Assembly (NCBI GenBank): GCA_017853315.1
Contig: JAFMJW010000008.1
Coordinates: 1-40,653 of the forward strand
From: Alphaproteobacteria bacterium
Lineage (GTDB): Bacteria; Desulfobacterota; Binatia; UBA12015
Direction: 5' to 3'
Length of the DNA: 40,653 bases
This document shows, piece after piece, positions 7,241 to 15,249 of this stretch (positions within the stretch are counted from its first letter, which is position 1; each line of letters begins with the position of its first letter). The notes under the pieces were generated by a model. The model saw only the letters and a list, made by a program, of their open reading frames with translations. It made no database searches and was not told the origin of the DNA. Both the position numbers and the translations under genes were made by a program.

Positions 7241-8464
7241 TCAGGCCCGCTCCGGGGCCCCCTCGACGCGGCGCTCGATCCAGGCCCAGGCGACCGTGAA
7301 CAGGAAAGTGAGACGTCCGTGGTAGAAGGGCATGTCCACGAGGCAGAGCGCGAGGAACACCCCGATCGAAGCCGCGAGGGAGACTGCCTCGACGCGCGTC
7401 GGCGCGACGTCTCGCCACGCCCGTCGCGCGAGCCCGAGCAGGCGCCACACGAGCCAGCCCGCCGCGATCCCGCCGGCGATCCCGCAGCCGGTGACCGCGT
7501 CGATCGCGAAATTGTGCGAGTGGAACAGGAAGAGGCTCTCGCCGAAGAGTTCGATGTAGCGGGCGGGGAACCAGGTGCGCAGGTTCCGGCTCCCGAAGCC
7601 GACGCCGAAGAACGGGTGGTCGCGGAACAGGGAGAGCGACGTCTCCATGATCCGGAGCCGTTGCGCATCGGCCTCGCCGCGACCGGCCGAGAGCCACGCC
7701 ACGACGAGCGCCATCGCGATCGCGGCCGCGAGGCCGGCGAGCGTCACCGCGGTCGACGGCAGTCGGCGGCCCCCGCGAACTCCCGCGGCGAGAGCGGTCG
7801 CGACCAGCGCGAGCGTGAGCGCGAGCCACGCCGAGCGCGAGAACGTGATCGCCACCCCGACCACCGAAAAGGCCGCGTAGAGGAGGGCGGCGCCGTGATC
7901 GGGCCCGCGCTCGAGGCGCCCGAGGAAGAGCGGTGCGAGCAGCGCGAACAGGAATCCGAGCGTGTTGGGATGGTCGGTGACGAGGTTCTCCCGCGCCGAC
8001 TCGCGAAGCGCGAGGATCCCGGGGTCCGCCGCGATCTCGCGCAGGACGATTCCGACCGCGACCAGCCCGAGCCAGTGGAAGACCCGCCGCTCCCCCCGCT
8101 CGGTCGCGGCGAAGGCGCGTGCGACGAAGAACACGCCGACGGCGGCGGCGAAGCCGCGCAGGTCTCCCCACCAGCCCCGGTTCGCGGCGCAGGAGAGGGC
8201 GGCGGCCGCGAGCCAGGCGAGCAGCGCCGTGCCGACCGGCGAGCGCTCGAAGCGAAGTCCGCGCGCGCCGACGAGGTGGCCGATCGCGCCGACCACGACC
8301 AGGTTGCGCGCGAGGCTGTTGTAGCTGAACGACTCGCCGCCGGGCAGCGGGAAGCGGCCGAGCGGAAGCGCCACGGCGAGCAGCGCGAAGAGCGCGGCCG
8401 CGAGCGGTGGCAGGGCGCGCCGCAGCGGTTCGAGCGCGGGAACGCTCCGCAGCGTCTCGAGCAT
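7241..8464 (-). CDS. O-antigen ligase/polymerase-like membrane protein (Wzy_C family)
   Basis: 407 residues with about ten or more hydrophobic helices and a central periplasmic-type loop. The core carries the Wzy_C signature region: TFSRSAWLAL near residue 210, then a long loop with the motif FRDHPFFGVGFGS and, further on, FLFHSHNFAIDAVTGCGIAG. The conserved His-x-His-Asn pattern before a hydrophobic helix is typical of WaaL/Wzy enzymes that join or polymerise undecaprenyl-linked glycans at the periplasmic face. Ligase and polymerase cannot be separated by sequence alone. It starts 15 nt after a glycosyltransferase stop and is part of a tight leftward cluster, which supports a role in surface polysaccharide or lipopolysaccharide assembly. 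Confidence 0.82.
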   Translation of the reverse strand: MLETLRSVPALEPLRRALPPLAAALFALLAVALPLGRFPLPGGESFSYNSLARNLVVVGAIGHLVGARGLRFERSPVGTALLAWLAAAALSCAANRGWWGDLRGFAAAVGVFFVARAFAATERGERRVFHWLGLVAVGIVLREIAADPGILALRESARENLVTDHPNTLGFLFALLAPLFLGRLERGPDHGAALLYAAFSVVGVAITFSRSAWLALTLALVATALAAGVRGGRRLPSTAVTLAGLAAAIAMALVVAWLSAGRGEADAQRLRIMETSLSLFRDHPFFGVGFGSRNLRTWFPARYIELFGESLFLFHSHNFAIDAVTGCGIAGGIAAGWLVWRLLGLARRAWRDVAPTRVEAVSLAASIGVFLALCLVDMPFYHGRLTFLFTVAWAWIERRVEGAPERA

Positions 8465-8479
8465 CGGCGCCGACCCGTC

Positions 8480-9376
8480 TCAGGTGCCCGCCGCGCGGGT
8501 GCGGGGCAGCGTGAGGAGGCGCCAGCGGTAATACGGCGAGAGCGGCCGGAGGGCGACGGCCCGCCGCATCGCCTGCTCGGCCCCGGCCCGGTCGCCGGCC
8601 TTCAGTCGGTGCTTGCCCGCACGCACCCAGCGGCGCGCGCGCGCGTCGGCGAGCTCGCCGGGGGGAACGAGTTTCGCGAGCTCGGGGTGCTCCTCGACGA
8701 AGCGCTCGAGCATCCCGAGCATCTGCTCGGCGTAGACGTGCTGCTTCATCGTCATGCTCCCGGAGTGACGCCGGTAGAGGAAGACCGGCTCGTCCAGGAA
8801 CGCCATCACCAGCGAAAGAGACGCCCGCAGCGCGAATTCCCAGTCTTCGACCCGCTCGTGGACGAAGCCGCCGAGGGCGAGGAAGCGCTCGCGCCGGACG
8901 GAGAGCGCCTGGGGGTAGACGAAGCCGCCGATCAGCATCTCGGCCGGACCGCAGCGCCGGGCGAGCCGCCGGGCGTAGCGCCGCGGGATGACCGGGCCGA
9001 GCCGGGCCCCGTGCTCGTCGATCTTGAAGCCGTTGCCGAACACGAGGTCGACCCCGGGGTTCGACTCGAGCAACTCGGCCTGGCGCGTGAAGCGGCCCGG
9101 CAGCACGACGTCGTCGGCGTCGTGGAAGGCGAGGATCGCCCCGGTCGCCGCGCGCGCGCCGAGATTGCGCGAGAAGCCGGGTCCCTGCGCGGTCTCGTTG
9201 CGCAGGAGCGCCGCGCGGCCCCGCCAGCGCTCGACGGCCGCCGCCGTCGCGTCGGTCGAGCCGTCGTCGACGACGATCAACTCGGAGTCCGCCGGCAGCT
9301 CCCGCAGCGCGCTCTCGATCGCTTCGCCGATCCACGGCTCCGCATCGTGCGCCGCGATCACCGCCGAGATCCGCAC
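8480..9376 (-). CDS. Family 2 glycosyltransferase
   Basis: 298 residues starting at GTG 9376, two bases after the stop of the upstream glycosyltransferase, so translation is probably coupled. The GT-A fold is clear: ISAVIAAHDAEPWIGEAIES at the N-terminus, VVDDGSTD (nucleotide-sugar binding), AFHDADDVVLPGRF (DxD-like metal site), and VEDWEFALRASL (acceptor-side ED motif). The last 70 residues (RAGKHRLKAGDRAGAEQAMR) look like a short helical TPR-like tail. A cytoplasmic enzyme adding a sugar to a lipid-linked glycan is expected; donor and acceptor are unknown. The in-frame open stretch upstream of 9376 belongs to a different frame from the preceding gene and is not coding. Confidence 0.88.
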   Translation of the reverse strand: MRISAVIAAHDAEPWIGEAIESALRELPADSELIVVDDGSTDATAAAVERWRGRAALLRNETAQGPGFSRNLGARAATGAILAFHDADDVVLPGRFTRQAELLESNPGVDLVFGNGFKIDEHGARLGPVIPRRYARRLARRCGPAEMLIGGFVYPQALSVRRERFLALGGFVHERVEDWEFALRASLSLVMAFLDEPVFLYRRHSGSMTMKQHVYAEQMLGMLERFVEEHPELAKLVPPGELADARARRWVRAGKHRLKAGDRAGAEQAMRRAVALRPLSPYYRWRLLTLPRTRAAGT

Positions 9377-9378
9377 CT

Positions 9379-10302
9379 CTAGGTCCGCCGCCCCGCCGGC
9401 TCGCCTCGCCCGCGCTCGGCGAGCGCCAGCTCGAGCATCACGCGGTAGTGGAAGTAGCGCCCCTTGGCCCGGTAGCGCCGCCGGGTGTTGCCGGTGACCG
9501 TGTAGAGCACGTAGTGCCCGGCCGCCTTCGCCATGTTGGGCAGGATGCTCGAGAAGATGCCGTTGTGCTTGTAGGCGTAGCGGCTGCGGCCCTGGCGGCG
9601 GTGGTACTCCTTGAAGTAGGACTCGGTGAGCCGAGCCCGGTCGATCTCGTGCACGACGCGCGCCTTCGCCATGTAGCCGATCCAGCCGCCGTGGCGCAGG
9701 ATCCGGTCGGCGAGTTCGTTGTCCTCGCTGAGCCCGGCTGCACCGGGCCCGATCGCCTCGTTGAACGTGCCGACCACGGCGAAGGTGTGCCGGCGCACGG
9801 TCATGTTCGCGCCGGTGAGCTTGGTGCGCACCGTGTCCGGAGGCAGGTCGAGGTGGACGATCGTGCGGTAGCGGTCGAGCAGCGCGTAGAGCTCGGGGTC
9901 GCGCATCGCCTCGTCGGGCCAGACGACCGATCCCTGCGCCGCGGCGCAGTCGTGCGACTGGAAGTAGTCCCAGATCTCGGCGAGCCAGCGGGGCTCCACC
10001 TCGACGTCGTCGTCGCACATCGCGATCAGCTCGCCGCGCGAGCGCGCGATCGCCGCGTTCACCGCGCGCGACTTGCCGGGCTCGGCCACCCGCACGAAGT
10101 CGCGGTTCGGGCCCGCCGCGCGCCAGTCCGCGAGGATCCGGGGAGTGTCGTCGGCCGAGCCGTTGTCGGCGACGATGATTTCGTAGGGCACCGGCGGAGC
10201 CTCGAGCCCGTCGAAACTGTCGAGCAGGAGCTTCAGGCTGCGCGCGCGGTCGCGCGTCGGCACGATGACCGAGATCGTCGGAGCAGGGGTGTCGGCGGCC
10301 AT
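9379..10302 (-). CDS. Family 2 glycosyltransferase (rhamnosyltransferase-like)
   Basis: 307 residues. N-terminal PTISVIVPTRDRARSLKLLL leads into VADNGSADDT, AEPGKSRAVNAAIARSRGE and the metal-binding MCDDDVEVEP, all hallmarks of GT2. The acceptor half has GLSEDNELADRILRHGGWIG (ED motif) and KARVVHEID. The basic C-terminus (GNTRRRYRAKGRYFHYR) may sit against the membrane. ATG 10302 follows the gamma-glutamyltransferase stop by 13 nt, with a Shine-Dalgarno (TGAGGA) overlapping that stop, so the genes look like one operon. The likely role is addition of a sugar during surface polysaccharide synthesis. Confidence 0.88.
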   Translation of the reverse strand: MAADTPAPTISVIVPTRDRARSLKLLLDSFDGLEAPPVPYEIIVADNGSADDTPRILADWRAAGPNRDFVRVAEPGKSRAVNAAIARSRGELIAMCDDDVEVEPRWLAEIWDYFQSHDCAAAQGSVVWPDEAMRDPELYALLDRYRTIVHLDLPPDTVRTKLTGANMTVRRHTFAVVGTFNEAIGPGAAGLSEDNELADRILRHGGWIGYMAKARVVHEIDRARLTESYFKEYHRRQGRSRYAYKHNGIFSSILPNMAKAAGHYVLYTVTGNTRRRYRAKGRYFHYRVMLELALAERGRGEPAGRRT

Positions 10303-10315
10303 GGCGGGGGATTCC

Positions 10316-12115
10316 TCAGGGGGCGGCCGGGGAGGCGGCGCGCGAAGGGGCTTCGGCGAGGTGCGCGCCGCCGCCCTTGCGGGGATCGCCGGCCCCGGCG
10401 AAGCCGCCGGCGCCGGAGGTGGCGATGCTGACGGCGGCGACCATGGGAGCCTCGCGCAGAGAGTGGCCGATCCGCGCGAGCGCCTCGCGGTCGATCGGGC
10501 GCACGCCGGGCTCGACCAGGAGGACGTCGGGCTGCCACTGGTGGTGCACCCGCGGCGCCGCGACGGCCGCTTCGGGCGAGAGTCCGAAGTCGAGCACGTT
10601 CGTCAGCACCTCCAGCGTCGCGCTCACGATGAGCGGGCCGCCCGAGGCCCCGACGGCGACCACGGGGCGGCCGTCGCGCACGGCGACCGTCGGCGTCATG
10701 GAACTCGCGGGACGCTTGCCCGGGGCGATGCGGTTCGCGCGGCCCGGCACGAGCCCGAACAGGTTCGGGGCGTCGAAGCTGAAGTCGTCGATCTGGTTGT
10801 TCAGCACGATACCCGTCCCCGGCACGCCGACGAGCGCACCGAAGCCGGTGTTGATCGTCGTCGTGAGCGCCGCGGCGCCTCCATCCGCGGAAAGTACCGA
10901 AACATGGCTGGTCCCGCTATCCGGGGGCGGAGGAGCCGCTGTGCCGTAGAAGCCCGGCGGATGGGTGGCGGCCGCCGTGATCCGGGTTGCCGGGACGGCG
11001 GCCGCGTCGCGCCGAGCGGGTGCGCCGAAGTCGGGATCGCCCGCGAGCTGAGCCCGGTCCGCGAACGCGTGCTTCAGGATCTCGGCGTAGAGTTGCCAGC
11101 GGGTGGGCGAATCGACGCCGAGCGCGGCCACGTCGTGTCGCTCGAGCGTCCGGAGCGCGGTGACGAGCGCGGGCCCGCCGCCGCTCGGCGGCGGCATCGT
11201 GAGGACGGTCGCGCCCCGGTACTCGACGCGCAGCGGCTCGCGCCAACGCGGGCGGTACGAGGCGAGGTCGCGCACGTCGAGGACCCCGCCCGAGTCGCGC
11301 ACGGCGCGGGCGATCGCGGCCGCGACGCGTCCCCGGTAGAACGCGCGCGGGCCCGCGGCGCCGATCGCGTCGAGGGTCGTCGCGAGGTCCGGGTTGCGGA
11401 CGATCGTGCCGCGCGCGGGCGGCCGGCCCGCGGCGCCGAGCAGGATCGCCGAGAGCGTCGGCTCGGCCGCGAGCGCCGCCGCGTTCGCGGTCAGCTGTCG
11501 CGCGAGGTGCTCGCTGGCCGGGAAGCCCCCGCGCGCGAGCCGGGCCGCCGGCGCGACCAGCCGACGCCATGGCAGCCGGCCGTATCGGCGGTGTGCCTCC
11601 CAGAGACCGGCCACCTCGCCGGGCACGCCGACGGCGAGCCCGCCGCGGCGGCTGCGCTCGACGACCGCCCGGTCGCCGTCGCGGTAGAGATCGGCTCGTG
11701 TGCGGGCCGGCGCGGTCTCGCGGAAGTCGAGCGCGCGCGCCCGCCGGGCCGCGGGATCCCACAGGACGAGGAAGCCGCCGCCGCCGATGCCGCAGGACGA
11801 CGGTTCGAGAACGCAGGCCGCGAACGCGGTCGCGACGGCGGCGTCGACGGCCGAGCCTCCCTCGCGCAGCACGTCGGCCCCGACGTCGGCGGCGAGCGGG
11901 TTCTCGGCGGCGACGACCCCGCCGCCGGTGCGCGCAGCGGCGCTGGACGCGGACGTCTCCCGGCGGGAGCGGCCCGCCGCGGCGGCATCGAGCGCCGCCG
12001 CGGGGCCGGCGAGCAGGGCCAGGCAGGCGGCGGCAGTGGCGAGCGTCGCGACGACTCTCCGCACCGGCGCAGGCCCGCGTCGCGGGACGTCGGTGGGGGC
12101 GTGGTCGGTCGTCAT
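10316..12115 (-). CDS. ggt: Gamma-glutamyltransferase precursor
   Basis: 599 residues, the normal precursor size. A hydrophobic export signal lies near residues 20-42 (ATLATAAACLALLAGPAAA), predicting a periplasmic or secreted enzyme. The large subunit opens with GGGVVAAENPLAADVGADVL and has EPSSCGIGGGGFLV and the FRETAP arginine motif. The autoprocessing site is DSGTSHVSVLSADGG, with Thr402 as the nucleophile that becomes the new N-terminus of the small subunit; GKRPASSMTPT supplies the oxyanion serines. It cleaves or transfers gamma-glutamyl groups of glutathione and related peptides. It heads a leftward operon with glycosyltransferases, an unusual neighbour. It is divergent from an ArgA-like gene, with an 87-bp shared region and a TTGCCG-18-TAGAGA promoter whose start point falls close to the ATG. 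Confidence 0.93.
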   Translation of the reverse strand: MTTDHAPTDVPRRGPAPVRRVVATLATAAACLALLAGPAAALDAAAAGRSRRETSASSAAARTGGGVVAAENPLAADVGADVLREGGSAVDAAVATAFAACVLEPSSCGIGGGGFLVLWDPAARRARALDFRETAPARTRADLYRDGDRAVVERSRRGGLAVGVPGEVAGLWEAHRRYGRLPWRRLVAPAARLARGGFPASEHLARQLTANAAALAAEPTLSAILLGAAGRPPARGTIVRNPDLATTLDAIGAAGPRAFYRGRVAAAIARAVRDSGGVLDVRDLASYRPRWREPLRVEYRGATVLTMPPPSGGGPALVTALRTLERHDVAALGVDSPTRWQLYAEILKHAFADRAQLAGDPDFGAPARRDAAAVPATRITAAATHPPGFYGTAAPPPPDSGTSHVSVLSADGGAAALTTTINTGFGALVGVPGTGIVLNNQIDDFSFDAPNLFGLVPGRANRIAPGKRPASSMTPTVAVRDGRPVVAVGASGGPLIVSATLEVLTNVLDFGLSPEAAVAAPRVHHQWQPDVLLVEPGVRPIDREALARIGHSLREAPMVAAVSIATSGAGGFAGAGDPRKGGGAHLAEAPSRAASPAAP

Positions 12116-12125
12116 GGGCGAACGT

Positions 12126-12155
12126 TCTCTAGCCCGGCCCGCGGCGTACCGGCAA
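12126..12155 (-). promoter_or_regulatory. Promoter of ggt operon
   Basis: Minus strand TTGCCG (12155-12150), 18 nt, TAGAGA (12131-12126), only 10 nt before the ATG. Initiation at normal distance would leave a leader of only a few bases; no Shine-Dalgarno is visible. The -10 contains one of the rare CTAG tetramers (12129-12132). Confidence 0.5.
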
Positions 12156-12184
12156 CGCCGCGTCGTCCGGCGCCGCGGCCTGTG

Positions 12185-12191
12185 CTAGGAC
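12185..12191 (+). promoter_or_regulatory. CTAG-type -10 element of ArgA-like gene
   Basis: TGTGCTAGGAC places TAGGAC (12186-12191) 11 nt before ATG 12203, preceded by a TG that could act as an extended -10. No convincing -35 is seen 17-18 nt upstream (GTCGTC). There is no Shine-Dalgarno before the start, so a short-leader or leaderless mRNA is predicted. Confidence 0.4.
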
Positions 12192-12202
12192 GCGCCGGCG
12201 CG

Positions 12203-13357
12203 ATGGCGACCTCGGCGGAAAAGGACTTCTACCTCGACGAGTTCCACGACAAGACGCTCGTGTTCTCGATCGGGTACCGCTCGCTCGCGGGGGTCACCGC
12301 GAGGCGGCGGCTGCGGGCGGTCGTCGCGGACCTCGTGCGGCACGAGTCCCGCGTCCTGGTCGTCGTGGGCGACGCGCCGCTCGCGAGTTCCACCGAGGGC
12401 AAGCTGCGGCGCATCCTCGGGCTCCCGCCGGGTCGGGTCGAGCGGCCGAGCCGGGCGCTCGGCCGGCGCGGCGACGCCGTCGTCTGGGATCCCGACGACG
12501 TCGAGGAGTCGCTCGCCGGGATCTGGCAGGTGCTGCGGGTGCGCTCGCTCGGCGTCGTCTTCCACGAGGGCCCGGCCGGGCATCCCGCGTGCCGGATCGC
12601 CGAGCGACTGCGGGTGCACAAGCTCGTGCTGGTCGATCCCGCGGGGGGCCTGGTCGAGCGCGGCTCCCGGCGGACGATCTCGTTTCTCGACGAGCACGCG
12701 CTCGACGTGCTGCTCGCGGCCGGCGAGGCGGAGTTCCAGGGACTGTCCCGGCGACGCGCGCTGCTCGGCGACATCGACCGCGTGCTCGCGGGCGGGGTCG
12801 GCTCGGTGAACCTGTGCCGGCTGAGCGGTCTCGCCCGGGAGCTCTTCACCTACGAGGGCACGGGCACGCTGTTCACCCGCGGCGCGTACTGGCGCGTCGA
12901 CCGGCTCGGGATCGACGACTTCCACGAGGTGGAGCGCCTGGTCGAGCGCGGGCAGAAGGAGGGGCTGCTCAAGCCCCGGAGCCCGCGCGAGATCGGCGAA
13001 CTCCTGCTGAACGGCTTCGGCGCATGGATCGCGGGCGACCAGCTCGCGGGCATCGGCGCGCTGCGCACCGAGCCCTACCTCGCGGAGTCGGCGGGCGAGA
13101 TCATCGGCCTCTACACGATCACCCGCTTCAAGGGGGAGGGCATCGGCTACCGGCTCGTTCGCCGCCTGGTCGAGGAGGCGCGGCGCATGGAGCTCTCCTA
13201 CGTCTTCGCGGTCACGACCGCCGAGCGGGCGGCGCAGTTCTTCCGGCGCGAAGGCTTCCGGCAGGTGACCGCGAAGGCCGTGCCGGTGGTCAAGTGGGAG
13301 GGCTACGACGAGGGCCGCCGCTCCCGGGCGATGGTGTTCCGCCGCGAGCTCGACTGA
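12203..13357 (+). CDS. argA: N-acetylglutamate synthase-like protein: degenerate amino-acid-kinase domain plus GNAT
   Basis: 384 residues. Residues about 10-220 follow the layout of the ArgA amino-acid-kinase domain (DEFHDKTLVFSIGYRSLAG, then RVLVVVGDAPLASS) but lack the glycine-rich GG loop of true kinases. Residues about 225-384 are a GNAT domain ordered as in ArgA: ARELFTYEGTGTLFTRG, VERLVERGQKEGLLKPRS, IGLYTITRFKGEGIGYRLV (acetyl-CoA loop), VFAVTTAERAAQFFRREGF, and a basic SRAMVFRREL end. The expected reaction is acetyl-CoA plus glutamate to N-acetylglutamate, the first arginine step, with the N-domain a possible arginine sensor. ATG 12203 is chosen because the reading frame upstream is non-coding and antisense to ggt. 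A different acetyl acceptor cannot be excluded. Confidence 0.72.
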   Translation: MATSAEKDFYLDEFHDKTLVFSIGYRSLAGVTARRRLRAVVADLVRHESRVLVVVGDAPLASSTEGKLRRILGLPPGRVERPSRALGRRGDAVVWDPDDVEESLAGIWQVLRVRSLGVVFHEGPAGHPACRIAERLRVHKLVLVDPAGGLVERGSRRTISFLDEHALDVLLAAGEAEFQGLSRRRALLGDIDRVLAGGVGSVNLCRLSGLARELFTYEGTGTLFTRGAYWRVDRLGIDDFHEVERLVERGQKEGLLKPRSPREIGELLLNGFGAWIAGDQLAGIGALRTEPYLAESAGEIIGLYTITRFKGEGIGYRLVRRLVEEARRMELSYVFAVTTAERAAQFFRREGFRQVTAKAVPVVKWEGYDEGRRSRAMVFRRELD

Positions 13358-13376
13358 CGCGGCGGACCTGCCGAAA

Positions 13377-13418
13377 CGAGAACGGCGCCGGGGCGTTTCC
13401 GCACCCGGCGCCGTCTCG
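13377..13418. terminator. Strong bidirectional terminator between ArgA-like and SCP2 genes
   Basis: An 11-bp perfect stem (ACGGCGCCGGG 13380-13390, CCCGGCGCCGT 13404-13414) with an 11-nt loop is extended by CGAG/CTCG at the base with one bulged A. GAAAA follows on the right and CGAAACG precedes on the left. It sits between two convergent genes, 19 nt past one stop and 23 nt from the other, so it can serve both. Confidence 0.75.
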
Positions 13419-13441
13419 AAAACGGTCGTCGCGCGAGGCGA

Positions 13442-13783
13442 TCAGCCCATCTTGAAGAGCTGCTGCATCTTCATCGCGAGGCCCATGTCGCCCGCGATCT
13501 TCAGCTTGCCGCTCATGAAGGCCATCTGGCCGTTCAGCTTGCCGGTCGTCATGTCGAGGTAGTCGCTGCCGGCCATCGTCATGGTCATGCTGGGCGAAGC
13601 GTGGACGCCCTTGGCGACCTCGAGCTGCCCGTCCTTGATGATGGCGTGGTACTGGCCGCCCATGTCGCCGTCGCCCGAGAGGTTGAACTGGATCACCGAG
13701 TTCATGCCCTTGGCGGCGTCCGCGTTGAACTGCGCGGGCATCATCTCGAAGATTTCCTTCACGTTCTTCGGCATCTCGGCCAT
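13442..13783 (-). CDS. SCP2 sterol-binding domain protein
   Basis: 113 residues, a stand-alone SCP2 domain. MAEMPKNVKEIFEMMPAQFN is followed by NSVIQFNLSGDGDMGGQYHA, ASPSMTMTMAGSDYLDM and the C-terminal GKLKIAGDMGLAMKMQQLF, the usual hydrophobic end closing the lipid tunnel. These small proteins bind fatty acyl-CoA, sterols or similar lipids; here it may carry intermediates for the acyl-CoA enzymes in the window. The start is ATG 13783, with an AAGGAG Shine-Dalgarno 9 nt upstream; the 25-residue extension available in frame is basic and unlike the family. Its own promoter lies about 135-165 nt upstream, giving a leader near 128 nt, long for this window. Confidence 0.85.
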   Translation of the reverse strand: MAEMPKNVKEIFEMMPAQFNADAAKGMNSVIQFNLSGDGDMGGQYHAIIKDGQLEVAKGVHASPSMTMTMAGSDYLDMTTGKLNGQMAFMSGKLKIAGDMGLAMKMQQLFKMG

Positions 13784-14103
13784 GTGTCGCCTCTCCTTCG
13801 TTCTCTGACGGTTTCGCCTCCCCGCTCTCGGCGGGCAGGGACCCTCGCGGGTCTTCACTTGTGGATGACGTCGGCGAATGGACCCGCTGGTACGGAAGGT
13901 CCGGCCGACGATCCCGAGAGGTAGGCGAGGCTCCCACGCTTGTCAAATCGGCGCGACAGTCCTGCCGGGCGGGCCGGTCCGGGAGGTCGGACGGTTGTGG
14001 TCCTCCCGCGAGCGGTGCAAGGAATTTCGGCATCCGAACTCGAGGGGGGGCCGGGGCGAAGCGCCGCGAGCCGGTCCCACGAGCCTCGGCGACGGACTCG
14101 GTC
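13784..14103. other. Divergent intergenic region, SCP2 / pyruvyl transferase
   Basis: 320 bp with no believable gene. The pyruvyl-transferase frame can be opened back to GTG 13861, but the added residues are Arg/Gly-rich and match no domain. It contains the SCP2 promoter (13918-13946) and a run of nine Gs at 14044-14052. On the plus strand TTGTGG (13995-14000) is a possible -35 for the pyruvyl transferase, but no good -10 follows at 17-18 nt. Confidence 0.5.
13918..13946 (-). promoter_or_regulatory. Promoter of SCP2 gene
   Basis: Minus strand carries a perfect TTGACA (13946-13941), a 17-nt spacer and TACCTC (13923-13918). The -35 is one of three exact consensus boxes noticed in the window. 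The predicted start near 13911 leaves about 128 nt of leader before the ATG. Confidence 0.5.
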
Positions 14104-15249
14104 ATGGCGCGAGAACGGGGGACCCTCCTGCTCGGAGACGACTCGCGGCGGCCGCTCGCCTTCGTGCGGCTCGACACGCAGTTCGACAATGCCGGGGACT
14201 GCCTGATCAACCGCAAACTGGTCCGCCTCCTCGCGGAGCGCGCCGACCTCTGCCTGGACGTCGGCCGATGCCCGCCGGCCTTCGCCGATCAGGTCACGAG
14301 GGGCCTGGCGCAGCGGGGGGCGATGCGCCCGAGCCGGGAGCCGTTTCTCGCGAGGATGGCCCTCGCGCGCATGGCCGGTCGACGCTGCTTCCTCTTTCTC
14401 ATGCCGGGAGCCGTCACGCGCGACCGCCCTTCGGGCGGCATCCTGCCGGACGGGATGCGCGAGTTGGCGCTGCCCGCCGCATGGGCGCTCGGGGTGCGCA
14501 TCTGCCAGGTCGGCGCCTCCTTCGGCGGGCTTTCGGAGCGACACCTCGCCACCTGGCGCGGTCGGCGCCGGTGGCTGTTCCGCCTGAGCCCTCGCGACAC
14601 GGCGAGCGCCGGATACCTGCGCGCCCACGGCGTGTCACCCGACCCCTGCATCCCCGACTTGGCCTTCCATCTCTTCGAGGGAGATCGCTGCGAGGGCGGG
14701 GTCCCGTCGGCAGAAGGGCGAACGGCCTGTTTCTCGTTTCGCACCGACCAGGACCCGCGGCAGGCGAGCGACGTGACGGCCGGGGTGCTCGCGCTCGCGC
14801 GGCGATCGGGAGCCCACCTTCGCTGGCGCCCCCTCGTGCAGGTCGCCCGCGACCGCCCCGGGATGGAGGCACTGCGTGCGCGATGGCTCGCCGACGGCAT
14901 CGACGTCGAGCCGGTCGTCGACCTGCACGCCGACGTCGAGGCGTGTCTCGCCTTCTACCGAGGCGTGTCCTTCGTCGTGAGCAACCGGCTCCACGTCCTG
15001 TTGATGGCGGCCAGCCAGGGGGCCCGGGTCCTGCCCGTCGCCGACGGGCCCGTCGGCGCGAAGGTGGAGGGGATCCTGCGCGACCTGGGGCTCGCGTCGG
15101 CGGTGACGACCGGCGCGGGACTGTCGAGAGGCGGTACCGTCGCGGACCTCGCCGTGAAGGTCGACGGGGCTGCCATGCGCGAGCGCCTGCGTGGAGCCTT
15201 CGACGAACTCTTGCTCGGCGTCCGCGCACCGGGTAGCGAGCCGCCATGA
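14104..15249 (+). CDS. Polysaccharide pyruvyl transferase family protein
   Basis: 381 residues from ATG 14104. The opening VRLDTQFDNAGDCLINRKLV has the GDxLI pattern of pyruvyl transferases, the middle carries LSPRDTASAGYLRAHG, and the C-terminal domain has VSNRLHVLLMAASQGARVLP, matching the family's S-x-RLH motif. Such enzymes attach ketal pyruvate from phosphoenolpyruvate to sugars of exopolysaccharides or cell-wall polymers, giving them negative charge. It overlaps the next gene by ATGA, so a sugar-modifying pair with the methyltransferase is likely. No glycosyltransferase is adjacent on this strand; the nearest are in the leftward cluster at 8480-10302. GTG 13861 is a less likely start. 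Confidence 0.75.
   Translation: MARERGTLLLGDDSRRPLAFVRLDTQFDNAGDCLINRKLVRLLAERADLCLDVGRCPPAFADQVTRGLAQRGAMRPSREPFLARMALARMAGRRCFLFLMPGAVTRDRPSGGILPDGMRELALPAAWALGVRICQVGASFGGLSERHLATWRGRRRWLFRLSPRDTASAGYLRAHGVSPDPCIPDLAFHLFEGDRCEGGVPSAEGRTACFSFRTDQDPRQASDVTAGVLALARRSGAHLRWRPLVQVARDRPGMEALRARWLADGIDVEPVVDLHADVEACLAFYRGVSFVVSNRLHVLLMAASQGARVLPVADGPVGAKVEGILRDLGLASAVTTGAGLSRGGTVADLAVKVDGAAMRERLRGAFDELLLGVRAPGSEPP

Noticed and set aside
9377..9384. CTAG at 9379-9382 as a promoter for the downstream glycosyltransferase
   Set aside because: It is formed by the TAG stop of the preceding gene next to the GTG start, with no -35; the two genes are better explained by coupling.
10265..12202. N-terminal extension of the ArgA-like frame by about 640 residues
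   Set aside because: It lies antisense to ggt, is Arg/Gly-rich and shows no family features; the real protein begins at 12203 with a typical start.
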